Source: Ilyobacter polytropus | Lineage (GTDB): Bacteria > Fusobacteriota > Fusobacteriia > Fusobacteriales > Fusobacteriaceae | NCBI GenBank assembly: GCA_003246855.1 | Contig: QKCP01000136.1 | Location: forward strand, 1-39,918 | Length of the DNA stretch: 39,918 bases | Reading direction: 5' to 3' | In this document: positions 1 through 9,734 of the stretch, piece after piece | How the letters are laid out: each line of letters opens with the position of its first letter | Numbering within the stretch: the first letter of the stretch is position 1 | Translations under genes and position numbers: made by a program | The notes under the pieces: generated by a model | What the model was told of the DNA's origin: nothing | The model's input: only the letters and a program-made list of their open reading frames with translations | Database searches by the model: none

Positions 1-44
1 ATATATTTTTGTACTTTTACAAAAATTTTGAAGGAGGCTTTAAG

Positions 45-1193
45 TTGAAAAAATTATTACTAGCAGGATTATTATTAGCATCATCGGCATTATATTGTGC
101 GGATTATCAAAAGCAGGGAATTACAGCTTCTGACAGATCATTGCCTGTGTTCTATGAAAAAATGAGAGATAGGATGCAGTTTACAATGGAATGGAATGAC
201 AATGTAAAGGATTTTGACAGGTGGAAAGGCGAAGGGCTTAGAAAAGCAAAGGAGTTTATTCTTCCATTTTATGACAATACAGCCTTTGATCCTGAAGTAA
301 TTGATGAAATTGACAGAGGGACGTATACAGCTAAAAAAGTTGTATTTAATATTACTAAAGATAGCAGAGTAATGGCTTTATTGTTGGTACCGAAAGGTGA
401 AGGACCGTTTCCTGCAGCATTAATGCTTCATGATCACGGAGCAAAATTTGATATCGGTAAGGAAAAAATGGTGGAAACTTGGGGAGATGACGAAAAGCTT
501 GCTTCGTCAAAAAAATGGAGTGAAAAGTATTTCACAGGTACCTACCCAGGTGATGAGCTGGCAAAAAGAGGTTATGTAGTATTAAGCATTGATGCTCTTG
601 GGTGGGGGGATCGTTCTGTACCTGGTTACAATAAAGATTCTCAACAGTCATTGGCTTCAAATTTCTATAATATGGGTTCTTCCTATGCAGGACTTATAGC
701 CTTTGAAGACGTAAGAGCAGCTAAATTTTTGGCAAATATGGATAATGTAGATAAAGATAAAGTCGCTGCAGTTGGATTTTCTATGGGTGCATTTAGAGCA
801 TGGCAGTTAGCGGCAATGTCTGATGATATTAAAGCAGCTATTGTGGAAAACTGGATGGCAACCATGCAGGGACTTATGGTTGAAGGAAATAATCAATTAA
901 AAGGGTCATCTGCATATACAATGCTACATCCATTTCTTGGACAATATCTTGATTATCCTGACGTAGCTGGACTCGCAGCACCAAAACCAGTGCTGTTTAA
1001 CGCAGGATTAAAAGATCCTTTATTCCCTGTAGAAAGTGCAAAAAAAGCATTTGAAAAAATGGATAAAATATGGACAGCAAGTGGAGCAAAAGATAATTTA
1101 AAAACAAAATTTTGGGAATACGGACATGTATTTTACAAAGAACAACAAGAGGCCTCATATGATTGGTTGGACAGTAAGTTTGACATCAAATAA
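45..1193 (+). CDS. Secreted alpha/beta-hydrolase, acetyl-esterase / dienelactone-hydrolase-like (Abhydrolase_7-like)
   Basis: ORF with GFSMGAFR nucleophile elbow, GLKDPLFP (Asp) and GHVF (His); signal peptide LKKLLLAGLLLASSALYCA; likely TTG start at 45 after AAGGAGG rather than ORF-track start 9. Confidence 0.75.
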   Translation: MKKLLLAGLLLASSALYCADYQKQGITASDRSLPVFYEKMRDRMQFTMEWNDNVKDFDRWKGEGLRKAKEFILPFYDNTAFDPEVIDEIDRGTYTAKKVVFNITKDSRVMALLLVPKGEGPFPAALMLHDHGAKFDIGKEKMVETWGDDEKLASSKKWSEKYFTGTYPGDELAKRGYVVLSIDALGWGDRSVPGYNKDSQQSLASNFYNMGSSYAGLIAFEDVRAAKFLANMDNVDKDKVAAVGFSMGAFRAWQLAAMSDDIKAAIVENWMATMQGLMVEGNNQLKGSSAYTMLHPFLGQYLDYPDVAGLAAPKPVLFNAGLKDPLFPVESAKKAFEKMDKIWTASGAKDNLKTKFWEYGHVFYKEQQEASYDWLDSKFDIK

Positions 1194-1259
1194 ACAAATT
1201 AATTAAGTTAATAAACTCATTATAAAATTAACAAATAAATTAATTTAAGGAGGAGTATA

Positions 1260-4200
1260 GTGAAAAGTAGTACAAATTTTTTTACTAGGGTCATTTTAAT
1301 TTTGATGGTAGCGATTTTATCAACTGTCGAGATCTTTTCAGCAGACTCTTGGAAAACAACAGTTTTTGGAGATGTAGGAGGACAAGATAATATCAGTGAA
1401 GAGAACTTTAAAACTTCTGCAAAACCTGATGGAACTGTTGAAATGAGTGTATCGGGAAATAAAGGGAAAATATCAGGAAGTACTGATGGATTAATGTTTT
1501 ATTATACGGAAATTCCTACAGATGAAAATTTCGAATTAACTGCTGATGCAGAAATAGGAAAGTATGATAAAAACAATCAGGTATCTTTTGGACTTATGGT
1601 AAGAGACGAGATACTTGTCAATAAAAGCGAAAAATCTTTTACCAGCAATTATATCGCGGCTGGTGCAATAGATCTAAAAGGGGAGGCAAGCTACTCTTTT
1701 AACAGAAAAGATGGGAAGTTAACAAAGGTTGGGAATTTCACAAATAATCCTGTAGCAGGAGAAAAGTTGAAATTGAAAATCAAAAAATCAGGAGATATCT
1801 ATCAATTGACTGTGGGAAATGAAAAACCGGTAGTTATAGATGATATAGAATTTAAAAAAGACAAATTATACATAGGGACTTGTGTAGTTAGAAATGTAAG
1901 TGTTACTTTCAGTAATATAAAAATAAAAACAGATAATACTAAAGTTAAATTACTTGTGGCAGATAGTTCAAACATGAAAAAAACAGAATATCTTGTCGGA
2001 CAGGATATTGATACAAGCGGTCTAACAGTCACCGCTTTAACTTCAGACGGTAAAAAATTAACATTGAGTGATGATAAATATATAATAACAGGATTTGATA
2101 GCAGTGAACCTAAAAAACTTGATACAGCTGTAAACTATAACGGAGTCTCTGCGAAACTGGATTTAGAGGTAAAACCTCTATCGCTATCAAAAATAAACAT
2201 AAAATATTATCCTGCAAAAACTTCTTATTACAAGATGGATAAATTTGATACAGCAGGGATGATCGTATTTGCAGATTACAACAATGGATATAAATTAGTA
2301 GAGCTTGATAATAGCGGATACAATATTCTGATCAACAATCAAAAAGTAACAGAAGAGAATCCTTTTGTATTTGAAAAATCAGGTAAATACACAGTTAATA
2401 TACAATCTACGGAAAATCCTGATGTAATGTCTGAATTTGAAGTAGATGTAAAAGCTGCTGATCTTGTAGGTCTCGAAATAAAACATATGCCTGAGAAAAC
2501 ACTTTATTTTAAAGGAGATAAATTAAACCTTGCAGGGATAGCGGTCTATGCAAAATACAGCAACAGTGCTGAAGTTAGACTTATGAATGATGAAATTACC
2601 GTGGATAATCTGGACTCGTCTTCAACTGGATCTAAAAAAGTCAAAATTCACCACAAAAATAAAGACATAGATTTAATGGTAAAAGTTAAAAATAAAGAGC
2701 TCTCAAAAGTAGACGTAACTACCTACCCTAAAACTACTTATTATACAGGAGAAAAATTTGATACCAAAGGTATGGTAGTATCAAAAATTTATGATAACGG
2801 TGATATAGAAGCCGTATCAGATTTTAAAGTTGATACTACAGCTTTTACAAGTTCAACACCTGGTGTTTATCCTGTAAAAATAAACACATTTAATGGAGAG
2901 GCCACTTTAAACGTGACTGTTAGAGAGAAAAAAGAATATGAATGGAAAACTACAATATTCGGGCAATCAACTACACCTGAAGAGAAAAATTTCGTAAAAA
3001 TAAAAGGTGATAAAGTAGAGATAGCTGCATTGTCAGGCGGAGGTAAAATAACAGGCGACCATGATGGTATAACATACTATTATACTGAACTTGACGCTTT
3101 AGAAGATAATTTTACATTATCAGCAGATATAAAAGTAATAGACTACGCTAAAAAACCTCATGATGGGCAGGAATCATTTGGAATTATGGCAAGAGATGCA
3201 CTCGGTGTAAATGGTGACTCGGCTTTATTTGCTGGGAACATAGCACTTGTAGGTGGATTTGCCGGAGGAACAAAAGATAAAAACGGTACTCAGCTTGTGG
3301 TAAGAACAGGAGTAACTGCACCAAATGGTAAAGGAAGTAAGGGTCTTCAAAAAGTAATGATAAAAGATGAACTTCCAACAAGTAAAAATACTCCGTACAG
3401 ACTTACTCTATCTAAAACGAATTCAGGATTTACTGCTAAAATTGACAACGGAAAAGAAGTTCTTGTATATGAACCTGAAATACTCAAGGTTCAAGACAAA
3501 AAAATGTATGTAGGATTTTTTACAGCTCGTCTTGCTCATATAGAAGTTAGCAATACTAAGCTCCAGGTAAGTGCTTCAACTACAGATGCACCTAAAATAG
3601 AAAAACCTAAAACTCCTCAAGAACCATCAATTATTATAAATTCATTAGACAGAGTATCGTTAAAAGATTATAAACTTAGACTTGAGCCTAATGTTAACGG
3701 TGTTCTTACTGTTAAAGAAGGAAAAGATATACTAGTTGACAGTGTAGATGTAACAGGTGGAAAAGAAGCTGCATTTTCAACATCAGTGGGGAAAAATGCC
3801 GAAACAAACTTCAGTGTTGTATTCACTCCAAGCGATACCCAGCTTTTAACATCTTATGAACCTATTGTCACAAACTTCACTGTTGATATGAGAACTTATC
3901 AAGATGGGAAAAATATCTATGTTGCCCCTAACGGTAATGCCATAGGTGATGGATCTGAATCTAATCCTCTTGATCTTGATACAGCAATAGATTTTGTTCA
4001 ACCTGGACAAACCATAATTTTAAAAGAGGGAAGATATGTAAGAAACGGATCACTGTTCATAAGAAAATATAATGACGGTACAAAAAAAGCAATGAAAAAA
4101 CTTGTAGCTGAAAAAGGTGCAAGACCTGTAATTGATTTCAACAAAAAATCAGAGGGTGTTCTACATAGTGGAAACTACTGGTACATATACGGAATTAACT

Positions 4201-5018
4201 TTACACACTCTGCACCGAACAGAAGTGGTTATGTACTTGGAGGAAATCACAACATAATTGAATTATGTGAGTTCTATGAAAATGGGAATACAGGAATGCA
4301 GATATCCCGTACTAGCTCTGAAGCAGATAATATATCAAAGTGGCCTTCTTATAACCTTATAAAAAACTGCACGTCATATAATAATGCCGATCCTTCAGAA
4401 AATAACGCTGATGGATTCGCTGCAAAATTAACAGTTGGATATGGAAATATATTTGACGGATGTATATCTCACAACAATGCTGACGACGGTTGGGATTTAT
4501 ACGCAAAAGTAGGAACAGGAAAAATCGGAGCGGTAACTATCATAAATAGTATTGTATATAACAACGGACAGTTAGAAGGAAAAGAGCCTGGTAATGGAGA
4601 CGGGAATGGATTCAAACTTGGCGGAGAGGGAATACACGTTACACATACTATTAAAAATTCGGTAGCTTTCGGAAACTTGGCAGATGGATTTACAAGCAAC
4701 TTTAATCCCGGCGTTATCGCAGTCGATAATATCGCCTTCAATAACAAAAGGAACATAAATTTCTCTAGTTATACAGGAATTGTACTTGATTTCGAAATAG
4801 ACGGGTTTAAATCATACCAATACAATAATCCTCTCGGGGCAGAAAGTGATATTTTTGATCCTAAAAACAAAGGTAAAAACAACTATTTTTATGATGGTAA
4901 TAAATCAGTAAACATAAAGGTGAAAGAGCTTAAAGAGGTTAAAATCACTATGCCTAAAGAGATCAAAAGAAAGCGTAATGGAAACATTGATTTTAGTTTT
5001 TTAGGTAATATGAAGTAA
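1260..5018 (+). CDS. Secreted multidomain pectate lyase, PL9-like (signal peptide, duplicated WKTT[VI]FG beta-sandwich modules, about four Ig-like repeats, C-terminal parallel beta-helix)
   Basis: C-terminus has NADGFAAKLTVGYGNIFDGCISHNNADDGWDLYAK...DGNGFKLGGEGI, typical of PL9 lyases; Ig-like motifs such as YPKTTYYTGEKFDTKGMVV repeated; start preceded by AAGGAGGAG. Confidence 0.85.
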   Translation: MKSSTNFFTRVILILMVAILSTVEIFSADSWKTTVFGDVGGQDNISEENFKTSAKPDGTVEMSVSGNKGKISGSTDGLMFYYTEIPTDENFELTADAEIGKYDKNNQVSFGLMVRDEILVNKSEKSFTSNYIAAGAIDLKGEASYSFNRKDGKLTKVGNFTNNPVAGEKLKLKIKKSGDIYQLTVGNEKPVVIDDIEFKKDKLYIGTCVVRNVSVTFSNIKIKTDNTKVKLLVADSSNMKKTEYLVGQDIDTSGLTVTALTSDGKKLTLSDDKYIITGFDSSEPKKLDTAVNYNGVSAKLDLEVKPLSLSKINIKYYPAKTSYYKMDKFDTAGMIVFADYNNGYKLVELDNSGYNILINNQKVTEENPFVFEKSGKYTVNIQSTENPDVMSEFEVDVKAADLVGLEIKHMPEKTLYFKGDKLNLAGIAVYAKYSNSAEVRLMNDEITVDNLDSSSTGSKKVKIHHKNKDIDLMVKVKNKELSKVDVTTYPKTTYYTGEKFDTKGMVVSKIYDNGDIEAVSDFKVDTTAFTSSTPGVYPVKINTFNGEATLNVTVREKKEYEWKTTIFGQSTTPEEKNFVKIKGDKVEIAALSGGGKITGDHDGITYYYTELDALEDNFTLSADIKVIDYAKKPHDGQESFGIMARDALGVNGDSALFAGNIALVGGFAGGTKDKNGTQLVVRTGVTAPNGKGSKGLQKVMIKDELPTSKNTPYRLTLSKTNSGFTAKIDNGKEVLVYEPEILKVQDKKMYVGFFTARLAHIEVSNTKLQVSASTTDAPKIEKPKTPQEPSIIINSLDRVSLKDYKLRLEPNVNGVLTVKEGKDILVDSVDVTGGKEAAFSTSVGKNAETNFSVVFTPSDTQLLTSYEPIVTNFTVDMRTYQDGKNIYVAPNGNAIGDGSESNPLDLDTAIDFVQPGQTIILKEGRYVRNGSLFIRKYNDGTKKAMKKLVAEKGARPVIDFNKKSEGVLHSGNYWYIYGINFTHSAPNRSGYVLGGNHNIIELCEFYENGNTGMQISRTSSEADNISKWPSYNLIKNCTSYNNADPSENNADGFAAKLTVGYGNIFDGCISHNNADDGWDLYAKVGTGKIGAVTIINSIVYNNGQLEGKEPGNGDGNGFKLGGEGIHVTHTIKNSVAFGNLADGFTSNFNPGVIAVDNIAFNNKRNINFSSYTGIVLDFEIDGFKSYQYNNPLGAESDIFDPKNKGKNNYFYDGNKSVNIKVKELKEVKITMPKEIKRKRNGNIDFSFLGNMK

Positions 5019-5095
5019 TTTTAAAATCCATTAAAAATTTTACTTCAGCATATATCAATTAACAAAAAGTATTAAATGTTTCATGTGTCATCTTA

Positions 5096-5130
5096 AATAT
5101 GCAGAGGAATAAATTATACCTCTGCATATT
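5096..5130. terminator. Rho-independent terminator-like hairpin downstream of pectate lyase
   Basis: AATATGCAGAGG / CCTCTGCATATT perfect 12-bp stem. Confidence 0.65.
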
Positions 5131-5241
5131 GAGAATTTTAAGTTTATACTTAATGTCAGATTCTCATTCTTATGGGATTGAATAAAAAATTAATTTCTAT
5201 ATTCAAAAAAAATTTAGACAATATAAATTAAGGAGGATACA

Positions 5242-6828
5242 ATGATCAACAGAAGCAAATACTTTTTATCAATGTGTGTAGTATTAATTTTTACTTTATT
5301 TCTAGGGTGTTCACAAACCAGTATTTTGGGGAAAAATACTAAAGCTACTATTCTGAAAGGATATGCAGTCTCGCTTGTTCCTATGGGGAATGCAGATATT
5401 ACAATCTATGACAAATTTGGAAAAATAGTCAAAACAAAAACTAATGAGAAGGGAGAATATTCTGTCAGTATTGAAGGTCTTGAAGCTCCTTTACTTGTAA
5501 ATTCAGTTGAAAACGGCTTTCCTAATATAAGCGATAACAGTAAACCAAGGGGAAAATCAGTTGCAGCTCTTGTTTCTGCCATTCAAACAGAAAAAATAAA
5601 TATTGCGAATCTGAATCCCATTACCGATAAGGTAGTTTCGGATGTAGCTGAGGCGCTTTCTCTTAAAGGCCCTGTAGAGCTTATTTTAAACGGTAAAACA
5701 GAGGGTATTACCCCGGAGGTCATAAAAGAAAAAACAGATAAAAATCTTATTCTAATCAAGCAGGCTTTATATGATGCAGGAGTAAAATCACCGGACACTT
5801 ATGATCCTGTAACAACTCCAATGGATAAATCATTATTTGAGGTTTTCGGACTCATTAGACACAACAGAAGTTACCACACATCATCAGGTAAGGTTTCTGG
5901 AACTTTGCTTTTTGATATAACATTTCACCCTCTATCACCTGCTGATGTTTTAGACTATAAAAAAGCATCAGAAGACAAGAAAAAACTTGAAAATAAAAAC
6001 GTAACTAGAGTTTTTATCGCTGGAGATTCTACAGGATCAAATTATGAATCTGAACTGGCTCCACGTAAAGGATGGGGACAAGTATTCCAAAAATCTTTCA
6101 AAGATAATTCTAACGTTATGGTTGTAAATGCTGCAATGTCAGGTAGAAGTTCAAGATCGTACATCAATGAAGGTTGGCTGAGAATGTATGAAGAGCTTAT
6201 AAAACCAGGGGATTATCTTTTCATCCAGTTCGGTCACAATGATGAAAAATGCGGCGGAAGCATTCCAGCAAAAGAAAGGGATATTTTCGATCTTACTAAT
6301 ACAGGAACTTATCCTAATGACAGATTAGGGAATGTACAGGGAGAGGACAACATGTCTTTTCAGAGATGGCTTGAAAAATATGTAAATCTCGCTATATCAA
6401 AAAATGCGACTCCTGTACTATTGACCTCAATAACAAGAATAGTGTGTGACGCCGATAAAAAAACTGGGGTTTTCCCGATTGAAAGTTCAACCCACATTGT
6501 TTATAGAGAAAAGAGTACCGCGAAATATGTCGGAAATTATGCCCAAACGACTAGGGATACTGCAAAAGCAAATAACGTAGACCTTATTGATATCGAGAAA
6601 GAAAGTATAAAATTTGCAAACAGTGTTGGAGAGCCTGGGTGGAAACAATACTGGTTGGCTGTTGATCCTGCAGAATATCCTTACTATGTCGAAGGGAAAA
6701 CAGGAAATATCAATAAACCTGATGCAACTCATCTCCAAGAAAAAGGAGCATTGAAAATTTCTTCCCTTGTTGCTGAGGGGATAAAAGAACAAAGCGCTCT
6801 GTCTGATTTGGCAAAATTACTTAAATAA
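5242..6828 (+). CDS. Lipoprotein rhamnogalacturonan acetylesterase-like SGNH hydrolase (CE12-like) with about 240-aa N-terminal extension
   Basis: Lipobox-like LFLGC; SGNH motifs GDSTGSNYE, FGHNDEK, PDATHLQ; RBS AAGGAGG. Confidence 0.8.
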   Translation: MINRSKYFLSMCVVLIFTLFLGCSQTSILGKNTKATILKGYAVSLVPMGNADITIYDKFGKIVKTKTNEKGEYSVSIEGLEAPLLVNSVENGFPNISDNSKPRGKSVAALVSAIQTEKINIANLNPITDKVVSDVAEALSLKGPVELILNGKTEGITPEVIKEKTDKNLILIKQALYDAGVKSPDTYDPVTTPMDKSLFEVFGLIRHNRSYHTSSGKVSGTLLFDITFHPLSPADVLDYKKASEDKKKLENKNVTRVFIAGDSTGSNYESELAPRKGWGQVFQKSFKDNSNVMVVNAAMSGRSSRSYINEGWLRMYEELIKPGDYLFIQFGHNDEKCGGSIPAKERDIFDLTNTGTYPNDRLGNVQGEDNMSFQRWLEKYVNLAISKNATPVLLTSITRIVCDADKKTGVFPIESSTHIVYREKSTAKYVGNYAQTTRDTAKANNVDLIDIEKESIKFANSVGEPGWKQYWLAVDPAEYPYYVEGKTGNINKPDATHLQEKGALKISSLVAEGIKEQSALSDLAKLLK

Positions 6829-6932
6829 TATCCACCTTGTGTATCTCTTTCAGAGTACATACTAAATACATAAGTAAAAAAACATGGCAGAAGCATTGAT
6901 CTCAGTTTTATAAAAAACTTAAATAATTTTAT

Positions 6933-6959
6933 GCAGAGATATTTAGCAAATATCTCTGC
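6933..6959. terminator. Terminator-like hairpin
   Basis: GCAGAGATATTT-AGC-AAATATCTCTGC perfect 12-bp stem; no strong T tract. Confidence 0.5.
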
Positions 6960-7120
6960 GCAATAAATTTTAGATAGGTATAAAGATTTTATGTTGAAGT
7001 ATTGGGGTGCTTATGGATAAAATATGGAGTAAAATTGAAAATTTAAGATCAAGAAATTTATCGATAAGTTTTTGAGTAATTAATGAAAAGAATTTTATTT
7101 CAAGAAAGGTGGTAGCTAAT

Positions 7121-7474
7121 ATGAACTTAAGCTTCAAGGATTTTGTAAAAAGGTTTAATGAACCTATTGTGGAAGAAGCCGAATTGACCCTAAAGGGGAG
7201 CCAGGAATACTTTATTCTTCAAAAGCACGGAAAGGTTATAGATTTATATAAGGGGGAAATGGCGGAATACCTAGAAGACCCATCTTATAAAAGAGAGGCT
7301 GAAAATATAGTGCAACTATTTCAAAATAATGAAACTGGAAAAGTTGCTTTTATCCATGAACACAGAAATCCTCAAGGGGTTAAACTGATTAAGCACATGA
7401 AAGACATAAATACCTTGTTGGACTATATTGATTTTGATATTGTAGTAGAAGTAACATATGAGAAAAAAAAATAA
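7121..7474 (+). CDS. Hypothetical protein (about 117 aa)
   Basis: ORF with AAGGTGG RBS upstream of ATG at 7121. Confidence 0.6.
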   Translation: MNLSFKDFVKRFNEPIVEEAELTLKGSQEYFILQKHGKVIDLYKGEMAEYLEDPSYKREAENIVQLFQNNETGKVAFIHEHRNPQGVKLIKHMKDINTLLDYIDFDIVVEVTYEKKK

Positions 7475-7713
7475 AAATATATTTATTGAAAAGCCTAAAG
7501 TGGATTTAAATACATATTTTATTTTTTATATTTTAAATTTATGATATTTTTAGGCAAGTTTTTAGGTGTTAGTTTGTCAAAATGTATAATGGGTTGAAAA
7601 AATGTAAGGAATTATAGACGGTCTTAAGGTTATTTGGCAGTGGAAGTAGCTAAAAACATGTACTAAAGAATAGCTTATAAAACTTTATGCTGAATAACCG
7701 TGTGGAGGGGAAA

Positions 7714-7908
7714 ATGGAAAATATATATTTTGGAAATAATAGATGTAAAGTTGATTTTGAAAGATGTATCAGAAAAATTAATCAATTAGAAAATGAATTG
7801 GATAGGGCGTATAGGGATGAGAATAATATGCTGGTAAGAAAATATTTTTCGGAACTCGAGAATTTATACGACGAATACAGATATTTTAAATTAAGACAAT
7901 TAGTTTAA
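7714..7908 (+). CDS. Hypothetical small charged helical protein (64 aa)
   Basis: ORF with GGAGGGG RBS upstream of ATG at 7714. Confidence 0.55.
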   Translation: MENIYFGNNRCKVDFERCIRKINQLENELDRAYRDENNMLVRKYFSELENLYDEYRYFKLRQLV

Positions 7909-8042
7909 TATAAAAGTAACTTAATGCTACTTATTTAAGCCTGGATATTTATTAATTCTACAGCCTATTTTGAGTGTGTAGAGTGAAAATTGAAAATTAG
8001 ATAAAGAGAAATATTGATTTTAAGTTATGGAGGGAATAGTTT

Positions 8043-8306
8043 ATGGTTAATATAGTTGCCAAAAGAGAAGAGAACGGTACTATTGTGCATTTAAAATCAG
8101 AATACGGGAATATTTTTTCTCGAGATATTATTATTGAAAGCATGAAAAAAGGTCATGAGTATTATGTCCTTTCAAAAAAAGGCGGAAGCGATAGGATATA
8201 TTTCATAGAAACGGATAAGGGAATATTTTTAACAATAAATAAAGAGCTGTCAGTAGATAGACAAAGAATTTCAGAAGACGAAATAGGGGAATTAATGACA
8301 TTCTAA
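8043..8306 (+). CDS. Small protein resembling DUF3892-type proteins
   Basis: RBS GGAGGG; pattern IVAKREENGTIVHLKSEYGNIFSRDIIIESMKKGHEYYVLSKKG...IYFIETDKGIFL resembles DUF3892; recalled pattern only. Confidence 0.55.
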   Translation: MVNIVAKREENGTIVHLKSEYGNIFSRDIIIESMKKGHEYYVLSKKGGSDRIYFIETDKGIFLTINKELSVDRQRISEDEIGELMTF

Positions 8307-8358
8307 CAGATGTAGGAACTTTTCGGAATCACCTGTAAATTCAGTTCTAAACTATTGG

Positions 8359-8384
8359 AGAGCTTCCGTAAGGAAGCTCTTTTT
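8359..8384 (+). terminator. Rho-independent terminator
   Basis: AGAGCTTCC-GTAA-GGAAGCTCT followed by TTTT. Confidence 0.75.
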
Positions 8385-8539
8385 AAATTAAGTATTCCTC
8401 GAAATTTTTCCAAACTTTTAGATTTTGAGTCCGATTTTAAGGGATATTTTAATTACTGGACACATAACTTTAATAAAAATATCATTTGTTGGAAAAAATC
8501 GCTGCTGGTTTTTCTTAAAGAGGTGTTATTAGTATATGA

Positions 8540-8575
8540 ATTATATGACCCCGCAGGCAGTTCATGAAGCTGTCC
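8540..8575. repeat. Left arm of 36-nt imperfect inverted repeat (pairs with 10757-10792), possible transposase remnant
   Basis: 32/36 identity to reverse complement of 10757-10792; one frame encodes NYMTPQAVHEAVQ. Confidence 0.7.
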
Positions 8576-8583
8576 AAGTAATG

Positions 8584-8617
8584 TGCCTACTGTATTGAAA
8601 CGAATCCGATATAATTT
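8584..8617 (+). repeat. 34-nt direct repeat copy 1 (leader of AEC transporter)
   Basis: tgcctactgtattgaaacgaatccgatataattt, 29/34 identical to 9681-9714. Confidence 0.75.
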
Positions 8618-8650
8618 AAATAATTAACGGAAAATGAGAGGGGATTTAGC

Positions 8651-9589
8651 ATGAATATTATGAATAGTGTAATAATTATTTTCTTAATGATGGGAACCGG
8701 ATTTTTCTTTGCCAAAAAAAATATTTTGGATGAAAAGGTAAATACGGTTTTTGGAAAACTTTTAATAAATTTGACATTACCTTCGACAGTTATGGTAGCC
8801 TTTGTAGAAAGATTTACAAAAAAAGATTTAATTAACTCTATTTATAAACTCGGTGTTTGTTATCTGGTAATGTTTAGTTTAATGATTTTGGGTTTAATTT
8901 TTGTTAAAATATTTAAAATTGAAGAAAAAAGACAATCTGCTTTAGTTAATATGACTATGTTTGCAAATACTCTATTTATAGGACTTCCTGTTAATTCTAC
9001 TCTTTTTGGGGAAGAGAGCATCCCGTATTTATTTATATTTTGGTTTGCAAGTTTTTCTACATTCTGGACTCTGGGAATCTATAACTTTGTAGGAAATAAA
9101 CAAAGTTTCTCGATAATGGAAGGCTTAAAGAAGATGATCACTCCACCGCTTATTGCATTTGCATTATCGATTATTTTTATTATATTTGGAATAAAACTAC
9201 CTGAAGCTATCCAGATAACTTTGACAAAATTCGGTGCAATGACAACCCCTATTTCTATGCTTTTTTTAGGAACAGTCATTTATGAACTGGATTTTAAAAA
9301 TATTAAATTCAACAGAGATGTATACTTGGTTTTGATAAGCAGATTTTTATTAGCGCCGGTTGTCACTATCTTGATTATTACAATTGCCGGGCAGGTTATT
9401 GATATAAATTCTATTGCAAGAAAAGTTTTTATAGTAACGGCTTCTTTACCAATAATGACAAATCTTGCAATAATAAGCAAATACTATAAAAAAGATCATG
9501 AATTTACTGCACTTATGGTTGGAGTAACAACAATGTTGTCTATTATAACAATTCCGATACATGCATATGTATTAGAGCTAATATATTAG
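8651..9589 (+). CDS. AEC (auxin efflux carrier) family transporter
   Basis: 312-aa hydrophobic protein, about 10 TM; N-terminal GTGFFFAKKNILDEK..NLTLPS typical of AEC permeases. Confidence 0.8.
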   Translation: MNIMNSVIIIFLMMGTGFFFAKKNILDEKVNTVFGKLLINLTLPSTVMVAFVERFTKKDLINSIYKLGVCYLVMFSLMILGLIFVKIFKIEEKRQSALVNMTMFANTLFIGLPVNSTLFGEESIPYLFIFWFASFSTFWTLGIYNFVGNKQSFSIMEGLKKMITPPLIAFALSIIFIIFGIKLPEAIQITLTKFGAMTTPISMLFLGTVIYELDFKNIKFNRDVYLVLISRFLLAPVVTILIITIAGQVIDINSIARKVFIVTASLPIMTNLAIISKYYKKDHEFTALMVGVTTMLSIITIPIHAYVLELIY

Positions 9590-9680
9590 GTGCTATCTTG
9601 TATTGGTATATGAGTTTAACCGGTAAATTGCAAGCCTTTACCAAACTGCGCAGGCGACAGAATAAAAGTTAAACTTTTTA

Positions 9681-9714
9681 TGCCTATTGTATTTAAATAA
9701 ATCCGATATAACTT
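9681..9714 (+). repeat. 34-nt direct repeat copy 2 (leader of pectinesterase)
   Basis: tgcctattgtatttaaataaatccgatataactt. Confidence 0.75.
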
Positions 9715-9734
9715 TTTTTAAGGGGAGGATAATT

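Noticed and set aside
5096-6959. Shared GCAGAG/CTCTGC cores of the two hairpins as a possible repeat family
   Set aside because: Similarity limited to the stem cores; more likely coincidence between terminators.
6979-7075. Short peptides MLKYWGAYG and MDKIWSKIENLRSRNLSISF after the acetylesterase
   Set aside because: Very short, weak RBS, no context support.
8355-8567. 70-aa ORF MESFRKEALFKLS...
   Set aside because: Begins inside a terminator hairpin and overlaps the repeat arm in another frame; no RBS or family features; likely spurious.
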